Assembly: GCF_017309185.1 (NCBI RefSeq) | Contig: NZ_JAEKJZ010000005.1 | Coordinates: 248,001-312,000 of the forward strand | Length of the DNA: 64,000 nucleotides | Direction: 5' to 3' | Source of the DNA: Roseibium aggregatum | GTDB taxonomy: Bacteria > Pseudomonadota > Alphaproteobacteria > Rhizobiales > Stappiaceae | In this document: positions 8,473-15,888 of the stretch, piece after piece | How the letters are laid out: each line of letters begins with the position of its first letter | Position numbering within the stretch: position 1 is the stretch's first letter | Notes under the pieces: generated by a model | Databases searched by the model: none | The model's input: the letters and a program-made list of their open reading frames with translations, nothing else | Told to the model about the DNA's origin: nothing | Position numbers and translations under genes: made by a program

Positions 8473-9111
8473 ATGGGAGCGTGCTGCGGACACTCAAACA
8501 AACAATTCGACGGCATGTCAAAGGATTACAGGCGAAGGCTCTGGCTGGTGATTGCGCTGAACGCGGTCATGTTTGTCGTCGAAATGACGGCCGCGCAGAC
8601 GGCCGGCTCGAAAGCGCTGCAGGCGGATGCGCTCGATTTCTTCGGCGATGCCGTGACCTACGGCATTTCGCTGGCGGTCATCGGGGCCTCCCTGAGGACC
8701 CGTGCGCTGGCGGCGCTTGCCAAGGGCGGAAGCCTGCTGCTCATGGGGCTTTGGGTCGCGGGATCGACGGCCTATCAGGTTTTCGTGTTCGGCGTGCCCC
8801 AGGCGGTCGTCATGGGGTCCATCGGATTTCTGGCGCTTGCCGTCAATCTGGCCAGTGTACTCCTCCTCGTGCGCTACAAGGACGGTGACGCCAACGTGCG
8901 CTCCGTCTGGCTCTGCTCCCGCAACGACGCCATCGGCAACGTTGCGGTCATGCTGGCGGCCTTCGGTGTCTGGGGAACCGCCAGCGCCTGGCCCGACCTG
9001 ATCGTGGCCGGTCTGATGGCGGCCCTCTTCCTGAGTTCCGCGGTTCAGATATTTATCCAGGCCATGCGGGAGGTCCGGCAGGAGCCGTCCTATGCGGCCA
9101 CCGGCAGATAG
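8473..9111 (+). CDS. Cation transporter, cation diffusion facilitator-like
   Basis: A 212-residue inner-membrane protein with six predicted helices. It has the short form of CDF exporters, with helices 2 and 5 carrying ALDFFGDA and CSRNDAIGN, where classical CDF proteins have HxxxD metal sites; here the first histidine is replaced by Asp. The N-terminal MGACCGH is a Cys/His tag that could bind soft metals. There is no large C-terminal cytoplasmic domain. Its position opposite a MerR metal sensor and the 19-bp-spacer promoter indicate export of a toxic divalent metal such as Cd, Pb or Zn. GGGAG at 8462 supports the start. Confidence 0.87.
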   Translation: MGACCGHSNKQFDGMSKDYRRRLWLVIALNAVMFVVEMTAAQTAGSKALQADALDFFGDAVTYGISLAVIGASLRTRALAALAKGGSLLLMGLWVAGSTAYQVFVFGVPQAVVMGSIGFLALAVNLASVLLLVRYKDGDANVRSVWLCSRNDAIGNVAVMLAAFGVWGTASAWPDLIVAGLMAALFLSSAVQIFIQAMREVRQEPSYAATGR

Positions 9112-9131
9112 GAATCGCGGTGTCGCGCCCC

Positions 9132-10088
9132 TCAAGCCGAAGTGCCGCCGCCAAGTTCAACCAAGGTGATTTCCGGCGGCACCCCGAAGCGAACGGGAAA
9201 GAGGGAACAGCCCAGACCGCCCGAGACAATCAGATGCCTCGGCTCCGATTCGGCGCGGAGATGCCGTTGCAGTCGGGTGCCTTCGGTTTCGACGATATGG
9301 CCGTAAACGTATTTCTTTTCGTGTTTGCCGGACAAGGCGGGGCGGTAGCCGAACCAATTGACCTGTCCGCCGTGGGTGTGGCCGCTGAGGGTCAGACTGA
9401 CGCGTGAGGGGACTTCGGCGAAAATGTCGGGCTCGTGCGCCATCAGAAGAACCGGCGCGTTGTCGGTGACCTGCGCCAGCGTGGCTGAAAGGTCGTCGAG
9501 CCCTCGCCAGTGCGGCCGGTTGATCCGCTTGATGGGATAAAGGGCGAGCTGGTCGTCGAGTCCCGCAAGCCAGAAGGCCTTGCCGTCTTTCTGCAGACGG
9601 ACGGCGCGGTTCTGATAAAGGTTGATGCCCGCGTTGAGGAGGGCCTGCCCGTATCTCGTGGGTCCGGAGCCGGCCAATTGGGCGTCCCCGTCGGCCCACC
9701 AGTCGTGATTCCCGAGAACCGCATGGATGCCGAGCGGTGCCGAGAGGCCGCCGAAGAGATCCGCCCAGGCCTGTTCGGGAACGGGATCGTATTGCCATTT
9801 GTGGTCGGCAATATAGTCACCGAGCAGCAGGACGATGTCCGGCTTCAGATCGTTGGTGCGCTCGACGAGGAACCGCACCCGCTCCAGTCCCATCCACGGA
9901 TCGCAGATGTGGGGGTCGGCAAGGATTGCGGCGGTCATCTTGAGATCCTTCGGCCAGCGGGGTGGCGTGACGCGATACCGCCGAACGCGCAAGCTGAACG
10001 GTTCGACACCGATCGCATAGGCCGGAGCAGAGATAGCTCCGAAAAAGGTCATGCCAAGGCCTTTGAGAAAAAGCCGTCTGGTAAACAT
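9132..10088 (-). CDS. TAT-exported metallophosphoesterase (calcineurin-like)
   Basis: A 318-residue protein when the ATG at 10088 is used; a TTG further upstream is rejected because the ATG start puts a twin-arginine signal (MFTRRLFLKG..., ending APAYA) at the very N-terminus. The mature enzyme has the five metallophosphoesterase blocks: ADPH (D-x-H), LLGDYI (GD), LGNHDWW (GNHD), MAHEPD and SGHTHGGQV. This order matches the YaeI-like family of periplasmic phosphodiesterases that can act on UDP-diacylglucosamine or other lipids; the substrate here is not known. No operon partner is evident: the next gene downstream on this strand is 0.75 kb away. Confidence 0.9.
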   Translation of the reverse strand: MFTRRLFLKGLGMTFFGAISAPAYAIGVEPFSLRVRRYRVTPPRWPKDLKMTAAILADPHICDPWMGLERVRFLVERTNDLKPDIVLLLGDYIADHKWQYDPVPEQAWADLFGGLSAPLGIHAVLGNHDWWADGDAQLAGSGPTRYGQALLNAGINLYQNRAVRLQKDGKAFWLAGLDDQLALYPIKRINRPHWRGLDDLSATLAQVTDNAPVLLMAHEPDIFAEVPSRVSLTLSGHTHGGQVNWFGYRPALSGKHEKKYVYGHIVETEGTRLQRHLRAESEPRHLIVSGGLGCSLFPVRFGVPPEITLVELGGGTSA

Positions 10089-10213
10089 CGCGCTCTGGGA
10101 TCCGGGTTCGTTTCGCAATCTCGGCAAGGTGCGGCCCGGTTGCGGTCTCAAGAAGGCGTTTTTCTGCAGATTTCGTGCAGCGGAAAGGTGCGTTCGGGGC
10201 AGGTTTTGAAATC

Positions 10214-10243
10214 AAAAAAAACCCGCCGTTAGAACAGCGGGTT
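10214..10243 (-). terminator. Rho-independent terminator for the 74-residue exported protein
   Basis: On the minus strand AACCCGC and GCGGGTT form a 7-bp stem followed by a run of at least seven T. It lies just after the small exported protein gene ending at 10271. Confidence 0.8.
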
Positions 10244-10270
10244 GTGAATGGAGCATCGGGGGATTGAAGC

Positions 10271-10495
10271 TTATTCAGTGGGTTTCTCAGCCGGTACGGG
10301 CTGGAAAACAAGGTCATCGCTCAAGTCGTTGGTGGCGACCGATACATCCGTATCGTCTTGCGAACCCGGGACCGTTTCGGCAACGGTCATGTCCGTTTTC
10401 ACTTCGCTGGTTTTACTCCACGGACAGGCATTCGCAGGAGCTATCGCGAAAGCTGCCAGGCTGACTGCGGCAAGAGTTGTGCTAAGGAAACGCAT
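10271..10495 (-). CDS. Small exported acidic protein, unknown function
   Basis: A 74-residue protein. The ATG at 10495 is favoured over an upstream in-frame start because GGAGGGG sits eight bases before it and because the protein then opens with a signal peptide (MRFLSTTLAAVSLAAFAIAPANA, shown only in part by its hydrophobic core and AxA site). The mature part is about 50 residues, acidic and disordered-looking (EVKTDMTVAET, DDTDVSVATNDLSDDL), with one Cys near its start. A good terminator follows. It was not assigned to a family; its own promoter region and terminator suggest a monocistronic, possibly well expressed periplasmic peptide. Confidence 0.75.
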   Translation of the reverse strand: MRFLSTTLAAVSLAAFAIAPANACPWSKTSEVKTDMTVAETVPGSQDDTDVSVATNDLSDDLVFQPVPAEKPTE

Positions 10496-10608
10496 GCTAC
10501 CCCTCCATTGGTCAAGCTGCGCCGATACGCAGTATCCCGTAGGGTAAGGCAAAAAGTGGATCTGGCAAGGAAAAACAGAATTTAATTTATTTCAAATTTT
10601 TTGAAAGG

Positions 10609-11016
10609 TTACTTTTTCCTTTGAAGATTATAGACTTTTTCGCGGTTTGGCCGGGATAGGTCATTGGTAATGTTGACCACATGAGTGTCGAGAACGTCGC
10701 CAAAAGCCCTCAATGTAATCTTCTTGCTGCTCAGGAAGCCGATGAGGAGCACCTCTATCGCACCGTTGTCGAGCCTCTCCCCCTTGGTCCAGCCCCATTT
10801 GCAATCTCTGGGAATGCAGGAGGTGAATGCCCGGACCCGGACGTGAACCTGCTCGTTCTCGCAGCGGCTATCAACTTCCACCCGGCTGATCTCCTTCGGC
10901 TCCGCGTCCGGATTGACCCAGTTGCCATCCTCGGCAAGAGGACAGTAGATGCGTTCGGCAAAGCAGGAAGAAACCGACAGGAGAAGAAAGCCGATGGCGA
11001 GATAAATCAGGCGCAT
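10609..11016 (-). CDS. Exported protein of unknown function
   Basis: A 135-residue protein; the ATG at 11016 has GGGAGC at good spacing, whereas a TTG two codons upstream is a poorer start. It begins with a signal peptide (MRLIYLAIGFLLLSVSSC.., cleavage near FA-E), with a Cys in the last part that could alternatively mark a lipoprotein. The mature part has four cysteines (YCPL, RCEN, TSC, RDC), enough for two disulfides, and a basic C-terminus (NLQRKK). The 3' end runs into a very AT-rich stretch (10560-10640), unlike neighbouring DNA, which may hint at recent acquisition. No family was recognised. Confidence 0.7.
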   Translation of the reverse strand: MRLIYLAIGFLLLSVSSCFAERIYCPLAEDGNWVNPDAEPKEISRVEVDSRCENEQVHVRVRAFTSCIPRDCKWGWTKGERLDNGAIEVLLIGFLSSKKITLRAFGDVLDTHVVNITNDLSRPNREKVYNLQRKK

Positions 11017-11209
11017 TCGCAAGCTCCCGGCAGGCAGATGTGACAGAATTCGCTTTGACGGCGAAAACCGATTCGGGAAAACAACCTAACCGATAGCCGT
11101 GAACGCTGCCAGATGTGCCGTCCGGAATGCTGAATCGGACGTTTAAGAGAAAACCGCAGTCTCAGGTCTGAAGTCCCAGGTCTGATGCAACAGCCCCGAG
11201 GTTTCCACC

Positions 11210-11713
11210 ATGTCGATCGTGAGCACGGAACGTTTCCTTCTCCGGCCTCCGGAAGAGCACGACTTCGATGTCTACGCCCGCTTCTTCGCCGATGGTGCTG
11301 CGTCGGAGTTTTATGGCGGCCCGCTTCGGAAAGATCAGGCCTGGCGTGTCCTTTCGGGCCATGTCGGCCACTGGCGCCTGCGCGGTTACGGGCTTTGGAT
11401 GATCGTTCCCAAGAATGGAAGTTCCGCCGTCGGTGGCTGCGGTTTCGCCTGGCCCGAGGGCTGGCCCCGGCGGGAATTGACCTGGTGGATCCTTCCCGAA
11501 GCGCGAGGCACCGGCTGCGCGGTTGAAGTTTCAAGAGCGGTTATCCGCCACGGTTATGAAAGCTATGGCTGGCCTTTGGTGGAAACCCACATGAAGGATG
11601 AGAATGCCGCGGCACGCGGGCTGGTCCGCAAGCTTGGCGGCAGGAAGATCGCGCGGGAAGAATTTCCCGATGGCGTGACGCGCTCCGTTTTCGAATTGCC
11701 GTATCCCGATTGA
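11210..11713 (+). CDS. GNAT family N-acetyltransferase
   Basis: A 167-residue protein of the RimJ/RimL-like acetyltransferase type, which transfers acetyl from acetyl-CoA to an amino group. It opens with STERFLLRPPEEHDFD, the usual L-x-L-R-P start of this group. WWILPEARGTGCAVEVSRAV matches motif A (E-A-R-G-x-G, CoA pyrophosphate loop), and THMKDENAAARGLVRKLGG matches motif B (N-x-A-A-x-x-L-x-x-k-L-G). The substrate is unknown. It stands between genes on the opposite strand, with no operon partner. Confidence 0.92.
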   Translation: MSIVSTERFLLRPPEEHDFDVYARFFADGAASEFYGGPLRKDQAWRVLSGHVGHWRLRGYGLWMIVPKNGSSAVGGCGFAWPEGWPRRELTWWILPEARGTGCAVEVSRAVIRHGYESYGWPLVETHMKDENAAARGLVRKLGGRKIAREEFPDGVTRSVFELPYPD

Positions 11714-11726
11714 CCGGGAAGGACCT

Positions 11727-12686
11727 CTAACGCCTCGGATGGGCCTTGTCGTAGGCCGCCAGCAGATGAGCGCTGTCGACCTCCGTATAGATCTGTGTCG
11801 AGGCGAGGCTGGCGTGGCCGAGCAGTTCCTGGATCGTCCTGAGGTCGCCGCCACCGGCGAGGAGATGCGTGGCGAAGGAATGGCGAAGGGCGTGCGGCGT
11901 TGCGCTGTCCGGCAGGCCGAGCGCCCCACGCAGTTTTTCCATGGCGAGCTGAATGAGGCGCGGATTGAGCGGGCCACCGCGAGCGCCCAGAAAGAGCGGA
12001 CCTTCCGGGCTGACCGCGTAAGGGCAAAGCCGCAGGTAGAGTTCCACCGCTTCGCAAACGGCGGGCAGGATCGGAACGATGCGCTCCTTGCGGCCCTTGC
12101 CGACGATCCGGAGGGTTTTCGTGCCCCGTTTGGGGGCCATGCTTCCGCTCAGCGACAGGGCTTCCGAAATCCGCAGGCCGCATCCGTAAAGCAGGGTCAG
12201 GACCGCGGCGTTGCGCGCTTCCACCCAGGCTTCGGCCTCCATCGCCAGCGCGCCGCTGGTGACGTCGAGCGCATCCCTGGAAGAGACCGGTTTGGGCAGC
12301 GAACGTGCCTGACGGGGCGGCCGGACCGCAGCGGAGGCGGCCGCGTTGACCTCGCCGCGCCGTTCCAGAAATTTCAGGAACGACCGGATACCGGCCAACC
12401 CGCGCGCCAGTGACCGGCTTTTCACACCCTGCCGGCGCCGGCTGGCCAGAAAGCCGCGAAAATCGGCCGGCCGGAGCGCGGCGATGTCCTTCAGGCCCGG
12501 AGCGCCGCCGAGATGCTCTGTCAGAAAGCGCAGGAACTGGCGCAGGTCCCGGTCATAGGCCAGCAGGGTCTTCTCCGACAGACGCCGCTCGTCGGACAGA
12601 TGATCCAGCCAGAGCCCGATCCTCTGATTGAGGTCGGGCCGTGCGGTCACGAGAAGGGTCTCTGTCTGGCCGGAAGCGGTACTCAT
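11727..12686 (-). CDS. xerC: Tyrosine recombinase XerC
   Basis: A 319-residue site-specific recombinase that with XerD resolves chromosome dimers at dif. The N-terminal SAM-like domain covers about 15-110. The C-terminal domain holds all catalytic residues: Arg in YGCGLRISEAL, Lys in GKGRKER, His and Arg in HALRHSFATH, His in LGHAS and the nucleophile Tyr in STQIYTEVD. Length and proximity to priA fit chromosomal XerC; it could be XerD, but the sequence neighbourhood and the RISEALSL-type box favour XerC. It is not linked to an integrative element: no attachment site or phage gene was seen. Confidence 0.9.
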   Translation of the reverse strand: MSTASGQTETLLVTARPDLNQRIGLWLDHLSDERRLSEKTLLAYDRDLRQFLRFLTEHLGGAPGLKDIAALRPADFRGFLASRRRQGVKSRSLARGLAGIRSFLKFLERRGEVNAAASAAVRPPRQARSLPKPVSSRDALDVTSGALAMEAEAWVEARNAAVLTLLYGCGLRISEALSLSGSMAPKRGTKTLRIVGKGRKERIVPILPAVCEAVELYLRLCPYAVSPEGPLFLGARGGPLNPRLIQLAMEKLRGALGLPDSATPHALRHSFATHLLAGGGDLRTIQELLGHASLASTQIYTEVDSAHLLAAYDKAHPRR

Positions 12687-12768
12687 GTCCCCAGTCTGGC
12701 GTCAAAGCTGCAACGGATCCGTTAACATGGTGGCGAAACGTGTCGTTTGCACCTCCGCGATCCGTACC

Positions 12769-14070
12769 CTAGTGGGTTTCCGGCCGTTGCCGCTGCCGGT
12801 TCCACCGCCAGTCCGGAGCGCCAAGGCATTCCGTGCCGCCGTGCCTGCGCTCGCGCGGCGCGCAGGTCTTCCAGTCCCGCCGGCCGGCCAGAAGTTCGCG
12901 ACCGGCGGCCGTGATGCTGAAGACTGTCTTGCCCCAGTTCGAAGGCCCGAGTTCGGTCCCGTCATCGGCAAGGGCCGGTGTCGCGGCATCGCGCAGACGC
13001 AGCAAGGTCCCGAGAAACATCAGGTCGCCATGATACGGCAGCGGATCGCGCTCCAACATGAACTCCCGGAACACTTCGCTCCAGGGTCGAGGGCCGTCCG
13101 CGAGGATCTCCAGGGCACTCTGTTCCGTGAAAGACAGGCCGTTTTCCAGCGACGGCAATTCGGCCAGGTACCGGCGGATCGAGCCACTGAGAAACGGAAG
13201 GGCCGGTGTTTTGCCGATGAGGTCGAAGAATGGCACCGGCGTTGGCGCATGCAGAGAGTCCCAGGCCAGGCGAGCCTGGTCAAAGGCAGCCACCGGCACG
13301 GGCTGCCTTTGACCGAACATGTGCCGGAGCGCGGCCGGCGACAACTGACCGATGCCGATGAATTTCGAAATGCCTGGAAATCTGTCCAGCGAAATCAGCT
13401 CGACCTTCCGCTTGTCCTGCCCGGCATCGCGCAAGCCTGCGAGCAGCTTGATCAGCACCAGCTGATCGTAGGGATCGTGCTCGAACCACAGGACGATCCG
13501 GCCGTAGTCGCCGGCTGTTGCGAGTTTTTCTTCAGCTTCGCGCAGCCCTTTCAGGTTCTTCTCGTAGTTCTCGCCGGGGTATTCTCCGGCGATGAAGCCG
13601 GCGCGCTCTTCCAGCGCATGAGGACCGGCGGAGATCGGGCCCTGGCAAATCGGATCGGCGGTCATCAGGAAATCGCCTGCAAATCCTGCACGGTCCAGCG
13701 ACGCCTCGATATCGTTGCCGCAGCGGATGTGCAGTGTTGGCAGGTCGCTGTCCGGCGCGGTGTCGCGTTTTTCGATTGCCTGCCGGGCGGCGTCGATCTG
13801 TTCGACATGCCGCTTCAGTGCCGACCAGCTGGAGAGACCGGCCTCACGGGCGACGGTCAGCTGCGCATCGCTCAGCTTCAGCGCGGCAAGGTCTAGGGCA
13901 TCGAACCTTGGATGGTGCCGGCGCAGCCTGGAGACCGCATCCTTGCGTTTGGCGCGGGCTGCATTTCGAAGCTCCTTGGCCATTCGTTTCTGGCGGTCCA
14001 GATCGAGCGAAAGATCGGAAGAGCTCAACAAGGGAAGGGCACGCAGGGCAGCGCGCGTTTGATCGGTCAT
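12769..14070 (-). CDS. DUF1835 domain-containing protein
   Basis: A 433-residue soluble protein. The ATG at 14070 follows AGGGAG; an earlier in-frame start has no such site. Residues about 15-85 form a charged helical module (RQKRMAKELRNAARA, LKLSDAQLTVAREAGLSSW) of the kind found at the N-terminus of ankyrin-repeat and other stand-alone proteins in proteobacteria. The rest matches the DUF1835 pattern: LHIRCGNDI, ADPICQGPI, LWFEHDPYDQL and RFPGISKFIGIGQL. The conserved acidic and histidine residues suggest an enzyme or nucleic-acid-related role, but none is established. It is alone on its transcript, 82 bases upstream of xerC. Confidence 0.8.
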   Translation of the reverse strand: MTDQTRAALRALPLLSSSDLSLDLDRQKRMAKELRNAARAKRKDAVSRLRRHHPRFDALDLAALKLSDAQLTVAREAGLSSWSALKRHVEQIDAARQAIEKRDTAPDSDLPTLHIRCGNDIEASLDRAGFAGDFLMTADPICQGPISAGPHALEERAGFIAGEYPGENYEKNLKGLREAEEKLATAGDYGRIVLWFEHDPYDQLVLIKLLAGLRDAGQDKRKVELISLDRFPGISKFIGIGQLSPAALRHMFGQRQPVPVAAFDQARLAWDSLHAPTPVPFFDLIGKTPALPFLSGSIRRYLAELPSLENGLSFTEQSALEILADGPRPWSEVFREFMLERDPLPYHGDLMFLGTLLRLRDAATPALADDGTELGPSNWGKTVFSITAAGRELLAGRRDWKTCAPRERRHGGTECLGAPDWRWNRQRQRPETH

Positions 14071-14383
14071 GGTGACTCCCTGGCTCGGTGTCTCCAGCGT
14101 CCGCATCTCCGGATCGAGCGGGTGTCAGATGAAGGGAGCGCTCGATGCGCTCAGGACAAGTAGGCGTGGAAACCTTTCCGCGGACCGGGCGCCCCGCCCA
14201 GGGCACGGTCGCATGATATTCGTTGCAGCCAGCGGTCGCAAGCAGCTCTTTGCAAACGCTGCTGATAAGCCTGACGGTCGCGAAGCGCGTTCCCATGACA
14301 TGTTTTTGGACGCGCATGCCGGCAACCGGGCAGCGGGACCATGCGGATCGGGTGCCGCGGCGAGGAAAGCGGTAATCTGTTCC
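14071..14383. other. Gene-free interval between the DUF1835 gene and tspO
   Basis: This 313-base stretch lies upstream of the DUF1835 gene and downstream of tspO, both on the minus strand. Short open frames cross it on both strands but have biased, Arg/Ser-rich composition and no ribosome site. It must carry the promoter of the DUF1835 gene; no convincing -35/-10 pair or terminator was found. Confidence 0.5.
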
Positions 14384-14836
14384 CTACGCCCGGTCCGCCG
14401 CGTTCAAGCGCAAGACGGACAAATTCAGCAGGAAGGCAGTGCTGACCCACATCAGGTAAGGCACGAAAAGCAGGGAGGAGAGCGTGGACAGGGGCCAGGC
14501 TGCCAGGATGAAGCCGGCGATCGCGAGCCACAGCAGGCCGACATCGACAAGCGCCAGGTCCATGCGCCGGAGCCCGAAAAACAGCCAGGACCAGGCGCCG
14601 TTGAGTACCAGTTGGGCCGCCCATATGGCTAAGGCAAGCGACCAGCCGGCCTTGGTCCAGACCGCCCATCCGGCGAAGAGGATCATGATGTAAAGCAGGG
14701 TCCAGACAACGGGAAACGCCCAGTTCGGGGGTGTCCAGGCCGGTTTCTTGAGCGCTTCATACCAGGTTCCGGGTTTGAAGACGGCACCGCTCATGGCGGT
14801 GACAAGCACAAGAACGACAAATACTGCGATGGCCAT
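14384..14836 (-). CDS. tspO: TspO/MBR family protein
   Basis: A 150-residue membrane protein with five helices. The family signature is plain: KPGTWYEALKKPAWTPPNWAFPVVWTLLY (given here as its key parts W-Y-x-x-L-x-K-P-x-W-x-P-P) and WAAQLVLNGAWSWLFFG with the conserved W-x-x-Q-x-x-x-N-x-x-W-S-x-x-F-F-G. TspO proteins bind porphyrins and cholesterol-like molecules, and in alphaproteobacteria they link tetrapyrrole efflux or oxygen/light stress to gene expression in the outer membrane. Length is usual. It lies 109 bases downstream of a small transaldolase gene on the same strand, but an intervening GC hairpin probably separates the two. Confidence 0.95.
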   Translation of the reverse strand: MAIAVFVVLVLVTAMSGAVFKPGTWYEALKKPAWTPPNWAFPVVWTLLYIMILFAGWAVWTKAGWSLALAIWAAQLVLNGAWSWLFFGLRRMDLALVDVGLLWLAIAGFILAAWPLSTLSSLLFVPYLMWVSTAFLLNLSVLRLNAADRA

Positions 14837-14878
14837 TTTAGAAACCTGGTGTCAGAACGGCCCGACGGTCTGCTGTGG

Positions 14879-14912
14879 CCGCCCGGCAGACAATACCGGG
14901 CGGTACCTTTTT
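14879..14912 (+). terminator. GC-rich hairpin with T-tract only on the plus strand
   Basis: CCGCCCGG (14879-14886) pairs with CCGGGCGG (14896-14903), followed on the plus strand by TACCTTTTT. The flanking genes run on the minus strand, where no T-tract follows the hairpin, so it is oriented against the transcription it would be expected to stop. Confidence 0.5.
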
Positions 14913-14945
14913 GAAAAGGCCGAATTTTTACGCGTGCCCGCGCGC

Positions 14946-15599
14946 TTACAGAATGCTCTGGCCGGTTTTCGCCCAGTCGGCGATGAAGGCGTCCAGGCCC
15001 TTGTCTGTGAGCGGATGCTTGATCAGGGTCTTCAGCGTCGCCGGCGGAATGGTCGCGACATCGGCACCGATGATCGCGCAGTCCTTGACGTGATTGGCGG
15101 TGCGGATGGAAGCCGCAAGGATCTCGGTGTCGAAGCCGTAGTTGTCGTAGATCACCCGGATTTCGCGGATCAGGTCCAGGCCGTCGATGTTGATGTCGTC
15201 AAGCCGGCCGATGAAGGGGGAGATGTAGGTCGCGCCGGCCTTGGCGGCGAGCAGCGCCTGGTTCGCGGAAAAGCACAGGGTGACGTTGGTCTTGGTGCCT
15301 TCCTCGGTCAGTTGCTTGCAGGCTTTCAGCCCGTCGAAGGTGAGCGGCAGCTTGATCACCACATTTCCGGCGATCGCGCGCAGCACATGTGCTTCCTTGA
15401 TCATCCTGTCGAAGTCGGTGGCGGCGACTTCCGCCGAAACGTCGCCGTCGGTGATTTCGCAGATTTCGGCGATCACTTCCTTGAAATCGCGGCCGGACTT
15501 GGCGACAAGCGAGGGGTTGGTGGTCACACCGTCGAGAAGACCGGTCGCCTCCAGTTCCTTGATTTCGGCCGTGTCGGCGGTGTCGACGAAGAACTTCAT
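14946..15599 (-). CDS. Small transaldolase / fructose-6-phosphate aldolase family
   Basis: A 217-residue TIM-barrel aldolase of the short transaldolase (TalC/FSA) family. Start [13 protein letters not shown], the [12 protein letters not shown] block, Schiff-base lysine K83 in NVVIKLPLT, and the ASIRT segment are all typical. In the pentose phosphate pathway such proteins transfer a dihydroxyacetone unit; some members instead split fructose 6-phosphate, and the sequence alone does not separate the two. GGAG eight bases before the ATG supports the start. The gene is divergent from priA; the shared 289-base interval must contain both promoters. Confidence 0.93.
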   Translation of the reverse strand: MKFFVDTADTAEIKELEATGLLDGVTTNPSLVAKSGRDFKEVIAEICEITDGDVSAEVAATDFDRMIKEAHVLRAIAGNVVIKLPLTFDGLKACKQLTEEGTKTNVTLCFSANQALLAAKAGATYISPFIGRLDDINIDGLDLIREIRVIYDNYGFDTEILAASIRTANHVKDCAIIGADVATIPPATLKTLIKHPLTDKGLDAFIADWAKTGQSIL

Positions 15600-15888
15600 G
15601 TGTCACTACTCCGTTGTGGGGTACCCTGTCTGCCGCCGGATGCCGGTCGCCAGGTGCCTGAAACGCGTTCGAAGCAAAACGATTGCATGGTCAGCTGCGC
15701 CCTCTTTACCCTAGGATGATGACGAGAAGAACCCCCGATTCTCCGGTGGACGAAAAATCTGCGGTACGTACCTCAACGTCCTGCGGCCTTGTCCCACGCG
15801 AGGCACCGGGCCATGTTTCGGCATCGGTTTTCGACACAGTACCGCAATAAGAAAAACCGCCTTTTCGGCAACTGGGACCTGATTATCC

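Noticed and set aside
11727..12686. Tyrosine recombinase as a sign of an integrated element
   Set aside because: Sequence and neighbourhood fit chromosomal XerC; no attachment repeats, tRNA or phage genes nearby.
14125..14325. 66-codon minus-strand frame between the DUF1835 gene and tspO
   Set aside because: Biased Arg/Ser/Pro composition and no ribosome site.
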